Of a DNA stretch of 31,957 nt, positions 8,130 through 16,295 are shown one piece after another. Origin of the DNA: Dehalococcoidia bacterium. GTDB taxonomy: Bacteria; Chloroflexota; Dehalococcoidia; Bin125. The translations under genes were made by a program, and so were the position numbers. Location of the stretch: positions 1-31,957 of the forward strand of contig RKRS01000048.1 of NCBI GenBank assembly GCA_007571275.1. The letters are read 5' to 3'. Positions within the stretch are counted from its first letter, which is position 1, and each line of letters opens with the position of its first letter. Under the pieces are notes generated by a model that was not told the origin of the DNA, did no database searches, and saw nothing but the letters and a program-made list of their open reading frames with translations.

Positions 8130-8158
8130 CAAAGCGCGCTCCGTGCGAGCGCGCTTTG
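8130..8158. terminator. Bidirectional hairpin terminator between convergent genes
   Basis: Arms 8130-8140 and 8148-8158 form an 11-bp stem (CAAAGCGCGCT with its complement) around a 7-base loop. It lies between the stops of the acyl-CoA dehydrogenase (8107) and the convergent small membrane protein gene (8164). A-runs and T-runs at the stem base suit termination in both directions. Confidence 0.72.
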
Positions 8159-8163
8159 TCGTT

Positions 8164-8388
8164 TCAGTCCGAGGACTCGATCCGTGAACGTTTGCGCAGG
8201 AACCAGAAGCCGAGCGCCATACCGACGAGGCTCAATCCAATCGCCACCACAATTGCGGTAATCCAGGTCCACAATGGCGCTGAGTAGCGGCTGCCCGATT
8301 CTGCAAGCGCCGGTGACCAGCAGACCGCCCAGATTGACAGCGCGACAGCCAAACTCAGCCAGCGCCGTATCGGATAGCCTCTAACCAT
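8164..8388 (-). CDS. Small membrane protein (hypothetical)
   Basis: A possible 74-residue protein. It has a basic start (MVRGYPIRR), a first hydrophobic segment ending SPALAES that could be a signal peptide or membrane span, then WTWITAIVVAIGLSLVGMAL as a clear membrane span and a basic cytoplasmic tail RKRSR. The stop lies just outside the shared terminator hairpin, as expected for a real convergent gene. The start is uncertain: ATG 8388 overlaps the ATG of the divergent gene inside a CCATGG palindrome, with no ribosome-binding site visible; an ATG at 8460 would overlap that gene by 74 bases. No family recognised. Confidence 0.5.
   Translation of the reverse strand: MVRGYPIRRWLSLAVALSIWAVCWSPALAESGSRYSAPLWTWITAIVVAIGLSLVGMALGFWFLRKRSRIESSD
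8375..8380 (+). promoter_or_regulatory. Candidate -10 box for a leaderless start at 8387
   Basis: TAGCCT (TAnnnT pattern) ends 6 bases before the ATG at 8387, the distance expected if transcription begins at the start codon itself. There is no Shine-Dalgarno sequence before this ATG and no clear -35 element, so this is a weak call. Confidence 0.25.
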
Positions 8389-9004
8389 GGCCCGTAGACG
8401 ACGACGTCGACGCCCGGCAGAGGCGCCTGAACCGACTGCGCCCAAGACGCGCTCATCCATCGTGCGCCTCTCCTATCCGAATCAGGATACGATGCGCCTG
8501 CGCACCTTCTGGTCGCCGTTGCCGAATTGGGCGTATGGCACGATCCCGGCCATCATCGCGGCGCTGATCGCCGCCGTCGGGTTCGGCGGCTCCGACCCCC
8601 TGGGCGCCGCCATCATCGGCGCTGCCGCGGGGTACTTTGGCGGAGGTATTCTCTGGGCCATTCTCGGCGTGGTGGGCGGGGACGTGCTCGAGATTGACTT
8701 CGACCTCCAGGACGACACGGCACGGGTGCGACAGTCCGTACTCTGGGTGGTCAATCGACAATGGAGCTTCGACCTGTACGACGTCGAAACGATCACGATG
8801 ACGCATCAACGCTCGCGACCACTCCTGCTCCAGTTCAGCGGCTCACACAGCGCTCACATCGCGTTCGCTGACGGTCAGCTGATGCGGATCGGCCGCTTCC
8901 CGACCGAACAGGAAGCGCTGGACATCGGCACAGCGGTATCCGACTTCATCGGCGTCCAGCTCGATCGGCCAGAGGCGAACCGGTCGCGCCGAGGTCGGCA
9001 ATGA
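8387..9004 (+). CDS. Two-span membrane protein of unknown function
   Basis: A 205-residue protein with a strongly basic N-terminus (seven consecutive Arg residues), a proline-rich linker, then two membrane segments: WAYGTIPAIIAALIAAVGF and the glycine-rich AAIIGAAAGYFGGGILWAIL (about residues 48-105). The C-terminal half is soluble and beta-rich (VLEIDFDLQDDTARVRQSVLW, WSFDLYDVETITM, AHIAFADGQLMRIGRF), looking like a small barrel of the PH-like kind, but I do not recognise a family. It is the first gene of an operon with the HD hydrolase and ruvB: its TGA overlaps the next ATG by four bases. The start lies in CCATGG without a ribosome-binding site. Confidence 0.7.
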   Translation: MARRRRRRRPAEAPEPTAPKTRSSIVRLSYPNQDTMRLRTFWSPLPNWAYGTIPAIIAALIAAVGFGGSDPLGAAIIGAAAGYFGGGILWAILGVVGGDVLEIDFDLQDDTARVRQSVLWVVNRQWSFDLYDVETITMTHQRSRPLLLQFSGSHSAHIAFADGQLMRIGRFPTEQEALDIGTAVSDFIGVQLDRPEANRSRRGRQ

Positions 9005-9603
9005 CTGCTCGGCTCACTGATCCCGAAGCGATTCGAGACCGCTTCAGCGAAGCGATGAGCGACCGACCGGAGAAGCTACAGAAACACGTGAAACGCGTCG
9101 AGCGTGGCGCGCTGCGCCTTGCGGCGATCCACGAACTCGACCGCGACGTCTGTGCCGCGGCTGCAGCCGGCCATGATCTGTTCCGTCATTGCAGGGACGC
9201 CGAACTGATTGCGCTGTCCCGCCACTACCACGTGCCGATCGGCGAACACGAAGCGGCGGCGCCGATTGTTCTGCATGGCCCACTCGCGGCCGCGTACGCT
9301 CGTGAGGCCATGAGCATCGACCACGACGAGATTCTGACTGCAATCGCCTATCACACGACCGCGCATCCTCAGTACTCGCTGGAAGCGCTGGCCGTGTTTC
9401 TCGCCGACAAGGTTGACCCTCGCAAAATGCAGCGAGATCCGGGGCTGCTGGCCGTTGCCGCGGCCGCGGAGCACGATCTTCATGCCGCGGCGGCCATGTT
9501 TCTCGAGCGTCGTCTGACCAGTCAGCTCAACAGCGGTGAGATGCTCCACCCGCTGGCGGTCGCCAGCAGAAACGCCTTCCTGCAGCAGACGCGACGCGCA
9601 TAA
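9001..9603 (+). CDS. HD-domain hydrolase, YqeK-like
   Basis: A 200-residue HD-superfamily phosphohydrolase. The metal-site pattern can be read in order: His29 (LQKHVKRV), His58-Asp59 (AGHDLFRH), His92 in LHGPLAAAYAREAM, His118 in IAYHTT, and Asp136 in FLADKVDP. The HGP...AYHTT...LADK arrangement matches YqeK, which hydrolyses diadenosine tetraphosphate symmetrically to ADP. YqeK is usually beside nadD or rsfS; here it is coupled to a membrane protein upstream (ATGA overlap at 9001-9004) and to ruvB two bases downstream. Either an Ap4A hydrolase or another nucleotide phosphohydrolase is plausible. Confidence 0.78.
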   Translation: MTARLTDPEAIRDRFSEAMSDRPEKLQKHVKRVERGALRLAAIHELDRDVCAAAAAGHDLFRHCRDAELIALSRHYHVPIGEHEAAAPIVLHGPLAAAYAREAMSIDHDEILTAIAYHTTAHPQYSLEALAVFLADKVDPRKMQRDPGLLAVAAAAEHDLHAAAAMFLERRLTSQLNSGEMLHPLAVASRNAFLQQTRRA

Positions 9604-9605
9604 CC

Positions 9606-10691
9606 ATGGTTGCCCAGAATCGCACAGCCGACGATGCAGACGAAGAAGGCGCAGCCGTCGGACGAGTCACCGACCCCGTCGAAACCGACAGCGATCACCG
9701 AGACCGGGCGCTGAGACCAGTTCGGCTCGACGAATTCGTCGGCCAGTCCAGCGTGCATGACGCTCTCAGGATCGCTGTCGACGCGGCGAAACAACGCGAC
9801 GAAGCGCTCGATCATCTGCTGCTCTACGGTCCACCCGGGCTAGGCAAGACCACGCTCGCCCGCATTGTGGCCAGAGAGCTGGGCGTCAATCTCCGACCGA
9901 CCAGCGGCCCGGCCATCCAGCGCGCCGGCGACATCGCCGCCATTCTGACCACGATGCAAACTCACGATGTCCTCTTCATCGACGAGATCCATCGCGTGCC
10001 ACGCGCAGCCGAGGAGGTGCTCTACTCGGCGATGGAAGACTTTCAACTCTTCATGATGATCGGCAGCGGACCGGCGGCGCGTAGCGTCCAGCTCTCGGTC
10101 AAGCCCTTCACGCTGGTCGGCGCGACGACGCGCTACGCGATGATCTCGCCACCGCTGCGCGATCGCTTCGGCATGGTGCAGCGACTGGATTTCTACAGTA
10201 CGAGCGAGCTCGAGCAGGTCATCGTTCGCTCGGCGGCGGCGCTAGAGGTTGAACTCGAAGCGGCTGGAGCGCGGACGCTCGCGCAGCGGGCGCGTGGCAC
10301 GCCGCGCATCGCCAACCGATTGCTGCGTCGGGTTCGCGACTTCGCAGAGGTTCGCGCCGACGGCGTCATCAGCTCGGCAATCGCAGAAGAAGCGCTCAAC
10401 GGTCTCCGAGTGGACTCGCTTGGCCTGGACGAGCACGACCGCGGGCTGCTGCGTGCATTGATCGAAGGGTTCAATGGCGGTCCGGTTGGCCTCGACACGC
10501 TCGCCGCGGCAGTCGCGGAAGACGCCGATACCGTGATGGACGTCTACGAGCCGTACCTGATCCAGCTTGGTTTCCTCGCCCGCACGCCGAGAGGTCGGGT
10601 GGCCATGCCGGCGGCCTGGCGGCATCTGGGACTGACGCCGAGAGCGAACCTGTCCGATCAGGGCACGCTGTTCGAGCCCGGCTCGGGCTAA
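9606..10691 (+). CDS. ruvB: Holliday junction branch-migration DNA helicase RuvB
   Basis: A 361-residue AAA+ motor that drives branch migration on RuvA-bound Holliday junctions. It has an acidic N-terminal extension of about 30 residues, RPVRLDEFVGQ, Walker A GPPGLGKT (75-82), Walker B LFIDEIHR (to 130), sensor 1 LVGATTR, the arginine-finger region LRDRFG, sensor 2 GTPRIANRLLRRVRDFAEV, and the C-terminal winged-helix domain ending RTPRGRVAMPAAWRHLG. ruvA and ruvC are not in the window, so the ruv genes are split in this genome. The gene follows the YqeK-like stop by two bases and is probably translationally coupled. It is convergent with the ABC genes at only 6 bases spacing. Confidence 0.95.
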   Translation: MVAQNRTADDADEEGAAVGRVTDPVETDSDHRDRALRPVRLDEFVGQSSVHDALRIAVDAAKQRDEALDHLLLYGPPGLGKTTLARIVARELGVNLRPTSGPAIQRAGDIAAILTTMQTHDVLFIDEIHRVPRAAEEVLYSAMEDFQLFMMIGSGPAARSVQLSVKPFTLVGATTRYAMISPPLRDRFGMVQRLDFYSTSELEQVIVRSAAALEVELEAAGARTLAQRARGTPRIANRLLRRVRDFAEVRADGVISSAIAEEALNGLRVDSLGLDEHDRGLLRALIEGFNGGPVGLDTLAAAVAEDADTVMDVYEPYLIQLGFLARTPRGRVAMPAAWRHLGLTPRANLSDQGTLFEPGSG

Positions 10692-10697
10692 CGGAAG

Positions 10698-12710
10698 CTA
10701 ATCGAGCGCCAGCGCCGGCTCGTCAGTCCTGGTTGACGACCCGGTCCCATTCTTGCCATTGCTGCTGTTCAGGCCGGTACGCTCGCGCATCCGATCCAGC
10801 ACCGCCAGCGCCGCGTCTTCGTCGAACTCCACCGATTCCTGCGCGGCGTACATCATCCGGTACAGCTTCGCGTAGTGACCGTCGATGGCGAGCAGCTCGT
10901 CGTGCGAGCCCTGCTCCAGGATGCGGCCGTACTCAAGCACGATGATGCGGTCAACAGCGCGGATCGTGGAGAGTCGGTGGGCGATCACGAAGGCGGTGCG
11001 ACCGCGCAGGACGCGGGCGATCGCCTGCTGGATCAGGGCCTCGGTCTGCGAGTCCACGTTGGCGGTCGCTTCATCGAGGATCAGGATGCGTGGATCGCTG
11101 AGAATCGCACGGGCGAAGGCGACCAGCTGGCGCTGTCCGATGGAGAGGTTCTGCGCCCGTTCCGCGAGCGGCGTGTCATAGCTCTGTGGCAGTCGCTCGA
11201 TCCACTCGTCGGCGCCGACGACCTTGGCCGCAGCGATCGCCTGCTCGCGGGTTGCTTCGAGATTGCCGTACATGATGTTATCCAGCACCGTGCCCGAGAA
11301 CAGGAACGGATCCTGCAAAACAACGCCGACCCGCTGCACCAGCGAGGCGCGCGTGACCTCACGCACGTCGTGACCATCGATCAGAACCGCTCCCTCCGTC
11401 ACCTCATAGTTACGTGTGATCAGGGAGGTAATCGAGGTCTTCCCGGCGCCGGTCTCGCCGACCAGCGCGACGGTCTCGCCCGGCTGCACTTCCAGATCGA
11501 GGTCAAACAGGACGCGTACCCCGTCGACGTATTCCAGTGACACATTGTCGAAGCGAACGTGCCCGGTAATGTCCGGCAAGTCTCGCGCCTGTGGCGCATC
11601 TTCGATTTCCGGTTCGGTGTCCAGCACTTCGAACACGCGCTCGGCGCCGGCCATCGCGCGCTGGAACATGGTGTATTGCAGCACCAGGTCACGGACCGGA
11701 TCGAAGAAGCGCTGGATGCCGATCGCGAAGGCGATGATCGCAGCGACCCCGGCAGCTTCATCCAGATTGCCACCGCTCAGCCGCACTGCGGCCACGACAA
11801 TGATCAAGGCGGTCGCCAATGCGATCAGGATCTCGACCAACGGCATGATCGCGGCGGACAGCAATCCGGCTCGACGCGTCGCGCGCAGATTCCAGTTATT
11901 GATCCGGTCGAAGCGCTTGGCATTCTCTGACTCGCGATTGAGGCTCTGGACGACGCGCACACCGTTGAGGTCCTCATTCAACGTCGAGTTGACGGCGGCG
12001 ATAGCGACGCGCGTCTCGAGAAACGCCTTGCGCGCACGGCGGCTCCACAGCGCCATCGAGACAATCAGAATCGGTAGCACGGCGAAGGCGACCAGGGCCA
12101 ATTGCCAGTCAATGAACAGCATGACGGCCATGATGATCGCCAGGCCGAAGATGTCGCCAATCACGGTGAGCACCCCGGAGGTCAACATCTCTTGCAGCAC
12201 CTGCACGTCCGAGGTGACGCGAGACATGATCGCGCCTACTTCGCCGCGGTCATAGAAGCGGTGTTCCAGGCGCATCAGGTGATCGAATACATCCTGGCGC
12301 ATCTTCCTCAGGATTGGATGGCCAACGTTTGCCATCAACCACTGACGGAGAAACTCGGAACCCCACGAGATCAGCGCCAACGCAGCAAAGAGGATCGCAA
12401 TCCGGTCCAGTTCCGAACGGACGCCGTTATCGAGTGCTCCCTGAAGCGCTTGGTAGACGACCAGTACCTGAATGTTGAACGAGACGGCGAAGATCGCGTT
12501 GGCGAGGATCGCTGCGCCCAAGCGGCGCTTGTGTGGGCCGATGTAGCGTCCGAAACGACGCACCAGCTGCGGGTTATAGAGCGAGCCGTATTCCTTGTCC
12601 CAGCCATCAGCCATTGATGCGGAACTGGCCCAGGCGCTCCGCGGGCCGTGTCCGCCGCCGCCCAGGTTGGATGACCAACCGCCGGCCATGCCTCCGCCCA
12701 TCATGCCCAT
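10698..12710 (-). CDS. ABC exporter half-transporter, catalytic-glutamate subunit
   Basis: A 670-residue type-IV (ABCB-like) half-transporter: a glycine- and methionine-rich N-terminal tail (about 35 residues), six membrane spans to about residue 350, then the ATPase domain. Walker A is GETGAGKT (about 418), the Q-loop is VLQDPFLFSG, the signature is LSIGQ (about 524) where the first glycine of LSGGQ is replaced by isoleucine, Walker B is ILILDEATANVD with the catalytic Glu (about 543), and the H-loop is IAHRLST. It pairs with the upstream half-transporter, whose stop touches this start: ATG 12710 follows the TAG directly. A further in-frame ATG is at 12701. The C-terminus has about 60 extra residues after the ATPase core. 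Probable multidrug, lipid or peptide export; substrate unknown. Confidence 0.9.
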   Translation of the reverse strand: MGMMGGGMAGGWSSNLGGGGHGPRSAWASSASMADGWDKEYGSLYNPQLVRRFGRYIGPHKRRLGAAILANAIFAVSFNIQVLVVYQALQGALDNGVRSELDRIAILFAALALISWGSEFLRQWLMANVGHPILRKMRQDVFDHLMRLEHRFYDRGEVGAIMSRVTSDVQVLQEMLTSGVLTVIGDIFGLAIIMAVMLFIDWQLALVAFAVLPILIVSMALWSRRARKAFLETRVAIAAVNSTLNEDLNGVRVVQSLNRESENAKRFDRINNWNLRATRRAGLLSAAIMPLVEILIALATALIIVVAAVRLSGGNLDEAAGVAAIIAFAIGIQRFFDPVRDLVLQYTMFQRAMAGAERVFEVLDTEPEIEDAPQARDLPDITGHVRFDNVSLEYVDGVRVLFDLDLEVQPGETVALVGETGAGKTSITSLITRNYEVTEGAVLIDGHDVREVTRASLVQRVGVVLQDPFLFSGTVLDNIMYGNLEATREQAIAAAKVVGADEWIERLPQSYDTPLAERAQNLSIGQRQLVAFARAILSDPRILILDEATANVDSQTEALIQQAIARVLRGRTAFVIAHRLSTIRAVDRIIVLEYGRILEQGSHDELLAIDGHYAKLYRMMYAAQESVEFDEDAALAVLDRMRERTGLNSSNGKNGTGSSTRTDEPALALD

Positions 12711-14570
12711 CTACGCGCTCCCGCCCGCTAGCGACAGTTCGGTTACCGACTTGGCCGATTCCTGATCGCGCAGCTCCAGATCATAGATCTCGCGGTAAAG
12801 CCCGCCCTGCTGCAGGAGATCATCGTGTTTGCCGCGCTGCACGATCCGACCCTGATCCAGCACCAGAATCTGATCCGCCTCGCGCAGCGAGCGCAACCGG
12901 TGCGCGATCACGAACGTCGTTCGACCACGCATCAGCGCCGCCATCGCCTGCTGAATCTCAAACTCTGTCGCCGCGTCCACTGATGAGGTCGAATCGTCGA
13001 AGATCAAGACGCGCGGATCCATCAAGAGCGCCCGCGCGATGGCGATCCGCTGTTTCTGTCCGCCGGAGAAGTTCGCGCCGCGCTCACCGACCCAGGTGTC
13101 GTACTTCTCTGGCAAGCGGTTGATGAAGCTGTGAATCCGCGCCAGCTTGGCTGCCGCCTCGATCTCCTCGTCGGTTGCGTCGGGGCGACCGTAGGCGATG
13201 TTCTCCTTCAGCGTGGCGGCGAACAGGAAGACCTCCTGCTGGACGATCGCGACCTGCTGTCTGAGCGTCTCCAGCGGCCAGTCGCGTACGTCCTGGCCAT
13301 CAAACGTAACGCGGCCGGCGCTGACGTCATAGAAGCGGGGAATCAGGTTGACGACGGTGGATTTGCCGCTGCCTGTCAGGCCGAGCAGCGCGATCAGCTC
13401 GCCGGGCCGAGCCTCGAAATCGATCCCGCCCAGCACGGGCGAGCGTGGATCGTAGGCAAAGCTGACGTCTGCGAACCGCACATGCCCTTTGGGATCCGTT
13501 GGCGCCACGGCGCCGGAGCGCTCCTGTACTTCCGATTCCTGGTCGAGAATCTCGAAGATGCGCATCCCCGCCGTGGCCGCGCGGGGCACCATCATCACCA
13601 TCCAGCCCAGACCACGAATCGGCATCTGCAATATGGTCAGGAACATCACGAACATCGTCAGCTCGCCGACAGTGATGTTCCCGTTCACCATCTCACGCCC
13701 GCCGTACCAGATGGTCAACACCAACGCAACCGTACCCAGCAACGTCATCAGCGGCATGTTGACCGCCTGCACCATTGAGGCGTCGTAGGAGCGCTGCTGC
13801 AGCCAGCCTGCCGCTCGACCGAACTTCTGTCCCTCAAACTCCGACCGACCGAATGCTTTGACGACGCGAATGCCCGATAACGCCTCTTGCAACACCGTCC
13901 CCAGTTGGGCCTGTGATTCTTGAACGTCGTTCCAAATCGGCCGCAGGCGGCGAGCGATGAATGCCGATCGCGCGGCGATGATGATCATCAGCCCCCAAAC
14001 CATCAGCGCGAGCTGCCAGTTGATCAGCAGCATGATCACCAGCGTGCCAATACCGAGGACAAGCGTGAAGGTCAGCTGCACGCCGCCAAAGTTGATGAAC
14101 ATCCGCACGACTTCGACATCCTGCGTCGCGCGGACCATGATCTGACCGGTTTCAGCGCCGTCGTGAAAGCGGAAGGACAGTGTCTGCAATCGCTGATAGA
14201 TGGCGTTGCGCAGGTCATAGGCCACGGTTTGCCCAACCCACTCGGCGAGATAGCGCTGGACGAACATGAACGTGCCGCGCAGGACCGCCGCTCCGACCAG
14301 CGCCAGACCAGCCACCGCAACCAGCCACCCGGTGATGGAGATCGCAGTCTCTCCGTCGAGAATCTCAGTTGAAATCGCTGTATCAATCGCCCAGCGCAAC
14401 AGCCAGGGGGTCGACATGGCGAACGCAGCGGTCGCCAGGATCCCCACACTGGTCACTAACAACCCCTTCCAGTAGGGCAGGGCAAAGCGCAGCACACGCC
14501 CAATCGCCAGGAGTGAGGCCGGCACACGGAACCACCGCCGTGTGTGGACATTAGCTGTCAGTGTTGTCAA
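12711..14570 (-). CDS. ABC exporter half-transporter, degenerate-site subunit
   Basis: A 619-residue ABCB-like half-transporter. The membrane domain covers about residues 25-340 and the ATPase domain about 365-600. Walker A is GLTGSGKS (about 399), the Q-loop VQQEVFLFAA, the signature FSGGQ (about 503), and the H-loop IAHRLRS. Walker B is VLIFDDSTSSVD (about 525): the catalytic glutamate is replaced by aspartate, the hallmark of the non-hydrolysing site in heterodimeric exporters such as LmrC and TM287. The partner at 10698-12710 keeps the Glu but has an altered signature, so together they would form one competent and one degenerate ATP site. Likely first gene of a two-gene operon; divergent from the acetyltransferase at 14720. 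Confidence 0.9.
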   Translation of the reverse strand: MTTLTANVHTRRWFRVPASLLAIGRVLRFALPYWKGLLVTSVGILATAAFAMSTPWLLRWAIDTAISTEILDGETAISITGWLVAVAGLALVGAAVLRGTFMFVQRYLAEWVGQTVAYDLRNAIYQRLQTLSFRFHDGAETGQIMVRATQDVEVVRMFINFGGVQLTFTLVLGIGTLVIMLLINWQLALMVWGLMIIIAARSAFIARRLRPIWNDVQESQAQLGTVLQEALSGIRVVKAFGRSEFEGQKFGRAAGWLQQRSYDASMVQAVNMPLMTLLGTVALVLTIWYGGREMVNGNITVGELTMFVMFLTILQMPIRGLGWMVMMVPRAATAGMRIFEILDQESEVQERSGAVAPTDPKGHVRFADVSFAYDPRSPVLGGIDFEARPGELIALLGLTGSGKSTVVNLIPRFYDVSAGRVTFDGQDVRDWPLETLRQQVAIVQQEVFLFAATLKENIAYGRPDATDEEIEAAAKLARIHSFINRLPEKYDTWVGERGANFSGGQKQRIAIARALLMDPRVLIFDDSTSSVDAATEFEIQQAMAALMRGRTTFVIAHRLRSLREADQILVLDQGRIVQRGKHDDLLQQGGLYREIYDLELRDQESAKSVTELSLAGGSA

Positions 14571-14719
14571 CTTCGGCTCCCGACCGGGCAGAACGTTCGT
14601 ATCGCCCCGGCGTCGGCGCGCCGTTGGAACTCAGTCATAGCTCATGCAGAGTATAGTGCCCAACCTGGAAGCGCTCTACTATCTACCGGTCACGGGTCAC
14701 GCTCACGTCCCCAATCGAC

Positions 14720-15286
14720 ATGGCCGACCAACTTCTCCTGCGCCCCATGACTCTGGACGACGTCGATGCCGTCGTCGATCTCGACGGTCGCGCGTTCGGC
14801 GAGTCGGGCTGGAGTCGCCGCCACTTCGTCGGCGAACTGAGCGAGTCACCGATCAGCATTCTCTACGTGCTGGTCGATCAACGCGCGCAGCTCATCGCGT
14901 ACTTCGGTACCTGGCACGTGGTCGATCAGCTGCATCTCTGCACGTTCGCTGTCGACCCTGATCACCAGGGCGAGGGCTTCGGCGGTCTGCTGCTGGGCTG
15001 CGTCATTCGTCTCGCCCAGCGACTCGGATGCGCAGTGATCCAGCTCGAGGTGCGTGAGTCCAATCACGCCGCCAGGTCGCTGTACCAGAGCCGCGGCTTC
15101 GTCGAGGAAGCCATTCGCCGCAATCTGTACTCGAAGCCGACCGAGAACGGCGTGCTGATGAGTATGTCATTCCCCGCCTGCAACCAGTCAGTCCAGGCGC
15201 AAGCGCGTCAGCGCTGGCCGAACGGGCTCAATCTGCAATGGGATGATCGCGGCGGCAAGCTGGACGAACACTGGCCGAACGGTTGA
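14720..15286 (+). CDS. GNAT N-acetyltransferase, RimI-like
   Basis: A 188-residue GNAT acetyltransferase. The acetyl-CoA binding motif A reads FAVDPDHQGEGFGGLLL (Q-x-x-G-x-G type). Motif B reads LEVRESNHAARSLYQSRGFVEEAIRRNLYS, with the Asn and Tyr typical of RimI, which acetylates the N-terminus of ribosomal protein S18. A C-terminal extension of about 35 residues after LMSMSF is polar and contains WPNG twice (RWPNG and, at the very end, HWPNG); I do not recognise it. The RimI label is an inference: the rimI neighbours tsaB and tsaD are absent. No clear ribosome-binding site precedes ATG 14720. Confidence 0.8.
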   Translation: MADQLLLRPMTLDDVDAVVDLDGRAFGESGWSRRHFVGELSESPISILYVLVDQRAQLIAYFGTWHVVDQLHLCTFAVDPDHQGEGFGGLLLGCVIRLAQRLGCAVIQLEVRESNHAARSLYQSRGFVEEAIRRNLYSKPTENGVLMSMSFPACNQSVQAQARQRWPNGLNLQWDDRGGKLDEHWPNG

Positions 15287-15297
15287 CCGACCTGCGA

Positions 15298-15303
15298 TAC
15301 ACT
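15298..15303 (+). promoter_or_regulatory. Candidate -10 box for a leaderless start at 15311
   Basis: TACACT ends 7 bases before the ATG at 15311 and no Shine-Dalgarno sequence is present, which is the arrangement of leaderless transcripts. A TTGACC at 15283-15288 is too close (9-base spacer) to be its -35 element. Weak call. Confidence 0.28.
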
Positions 15304-15310
15304 TTGCGGC

Positions 15311-15586
15311 ATGAACCTGAACGAACAAATCGACCAACTGCTGGACCGCTCCCGCTATATCCGGGCGATCGGGCCCACGACCGAAGACTTCATGCGTTGG
15401 CGCGACGCCACCGAAGAACTACTGGCCGATGCGATCGGCGATGATCATCCGTTGATGGCCAGCTACCGCGAAGCGATCGGGCCGCGTGAAGCGCTCGACG
15501 CCGAAGGTCTGCAGATCCACGGGCCGTTTGGTATGGCTCCGCGCCTGATGGCCGCGGAGGATGTGCTGCGCAGCCTCGTGACCTAG
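15311..15586 (+). CDS. Small soluble protein of unknown function
   Basis: A 91-residue acidic, mostly helical protein (MNLNEQIDQLLDRSRYIRAI ... FMRWRDATEELLADAIGDDH ... AAEDVLRSLV). There is no membrane segment, no cysteine and no recognised motif. The 'TTEDFMRWRDATEELLADAIGDDHP' type of helix resembles small proteins predicted around nucleic-acid metabolism, but that is not evidence of function. Codon use matches the neighbours. It lies 24 bases after the RimI-like gene and is convergent with the kinase-like gene at 15594. The ATG lacks a ribosome-binding site; see the possible leaderless promoter just upstream. Confidence 0.65.
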   Translation: MNLNEQIDQLLDRSRYIRAIGPTTEDFMRWRDATEELLADAIGDDHPLMASYREAIGPREALDAEGLQIHGPFGMAPRLMAAEDVLRSLVT

Positions 15587-15593
15587 GCCGAGA

Positions 15594-16295
15594 TCAGACT
15601 GCCGACGCCGCCTTCTTTTCGATCGCCGCCGCAATCAGCTGCGCCGCCTGCGCATAGGTCAGGTGCGTGGTGTTGATCACCATGTCATAGAGCAGCGGCG
15701 ACCAGACATCCACCTTCCAAAACTTCTGATGGAACGCCGCCCGGCCCTTGTTGAACTCTTCGATCGAGCGAGCAGCCGCCGGCTCGTCGACGCCTTCCCA
15801 CTCCTGCACTCGCGCCAGTGCGACGCGCGGAGCGGCCACCAGCTGGACATGGGTGACATCGGGTATGTCGCGCAGCACCATCTGACTTCCACGTCCGATG
15901 ATGACGACGTTGCCGCGCTGGGCAATCGACTGGATGATCTGGGACGTCGTCGTCAGAATCGCCCGGTCATCGACTACGCCTGAACCGCTGTCGGTCAGCT
16001 CCTGATAACTCTGCGAGAGCATCAGCTCCAGGTTGCCTGAGCCGAGCATTGGGTCGATCGCGCCGCCGGCGGCCGAGCGCTCCAGCGCGCGCTGCAAGAA
16101 ATGGCCCAGTCGGGCGCGCAGCGAATCGGTTCGCTCGTCCTTCTCGGCGACCTCTGAGACCGTGCGTCCCAACTGACGCGAGGCGTCAACCAGTACCGTC
16201 TGATCGATGTACTCGAGACCGAGGTCGCGGCTCAGCCGTCGCGCAACATCCCGCGCGCCGGCTCCGTACTGACTGGATACCGTCACGACCGGCAT
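15594..16295 (-). CDS. Cytidylate kinase-like family protein
   Basis: A 233-residue protein of the Cytidylate_kin2 type. It starts MPVVTVSSQYGAGARDVARRLSRDLGLEYIDQ, the family's P-loop-like start where the classical GK(S/T) lysine is absent (GAGARDVA). It continues with RGNVVIIGRGSQMVL, a nucleotide-binding strand-loop, and a LID-like arginine-bearing segment (AAPRVALARVQEW), and ends with DMVINTTHLTYAQAAQLIAAAI. Proteins of this family are found widely in bacteria; most have no proven substrate, and a nucleoside monophosphate kinase is inferred from fold only. About 70 bases separate it from the stop of the preceding minus-strand gene. Confidence 0.8.
   Translation of the reverse strand: MPVVTVSSQYGAGARDVARRLSRDLGLEYIDQTVLVDASRQLGRTVSEVAEKDERTDSLRARLGHFLQRALERSAAGGAIDPMLGSGNLELMLSQSYQELTDSGSGVVDDRAILTTTSQIIQSIAQRGNVVIIGRGSQMVLRDIPDVTHVQLVAAPRVALARVQEWEGVDEPAAARSIEEFNKGRAAFHQKFWKVDVWSPLLYDMVINTTHLTYAQAAQLIAAAIEKKAASAV

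Noticed and set aside
10675..10689. Small hairpin across the ruvB stop as terminator
   Set aside because: The stem is only 6 bp with a 3-base loop and no T-run, and lies inside the coding end.
14650..14657. Bidirectional -10 box (TATAGT / TATACT) between the ABC and RimI-like genes
   Set aside because: No -35 element with 16-18 base spacing was found on either strand, so it is not supported as a promoter.
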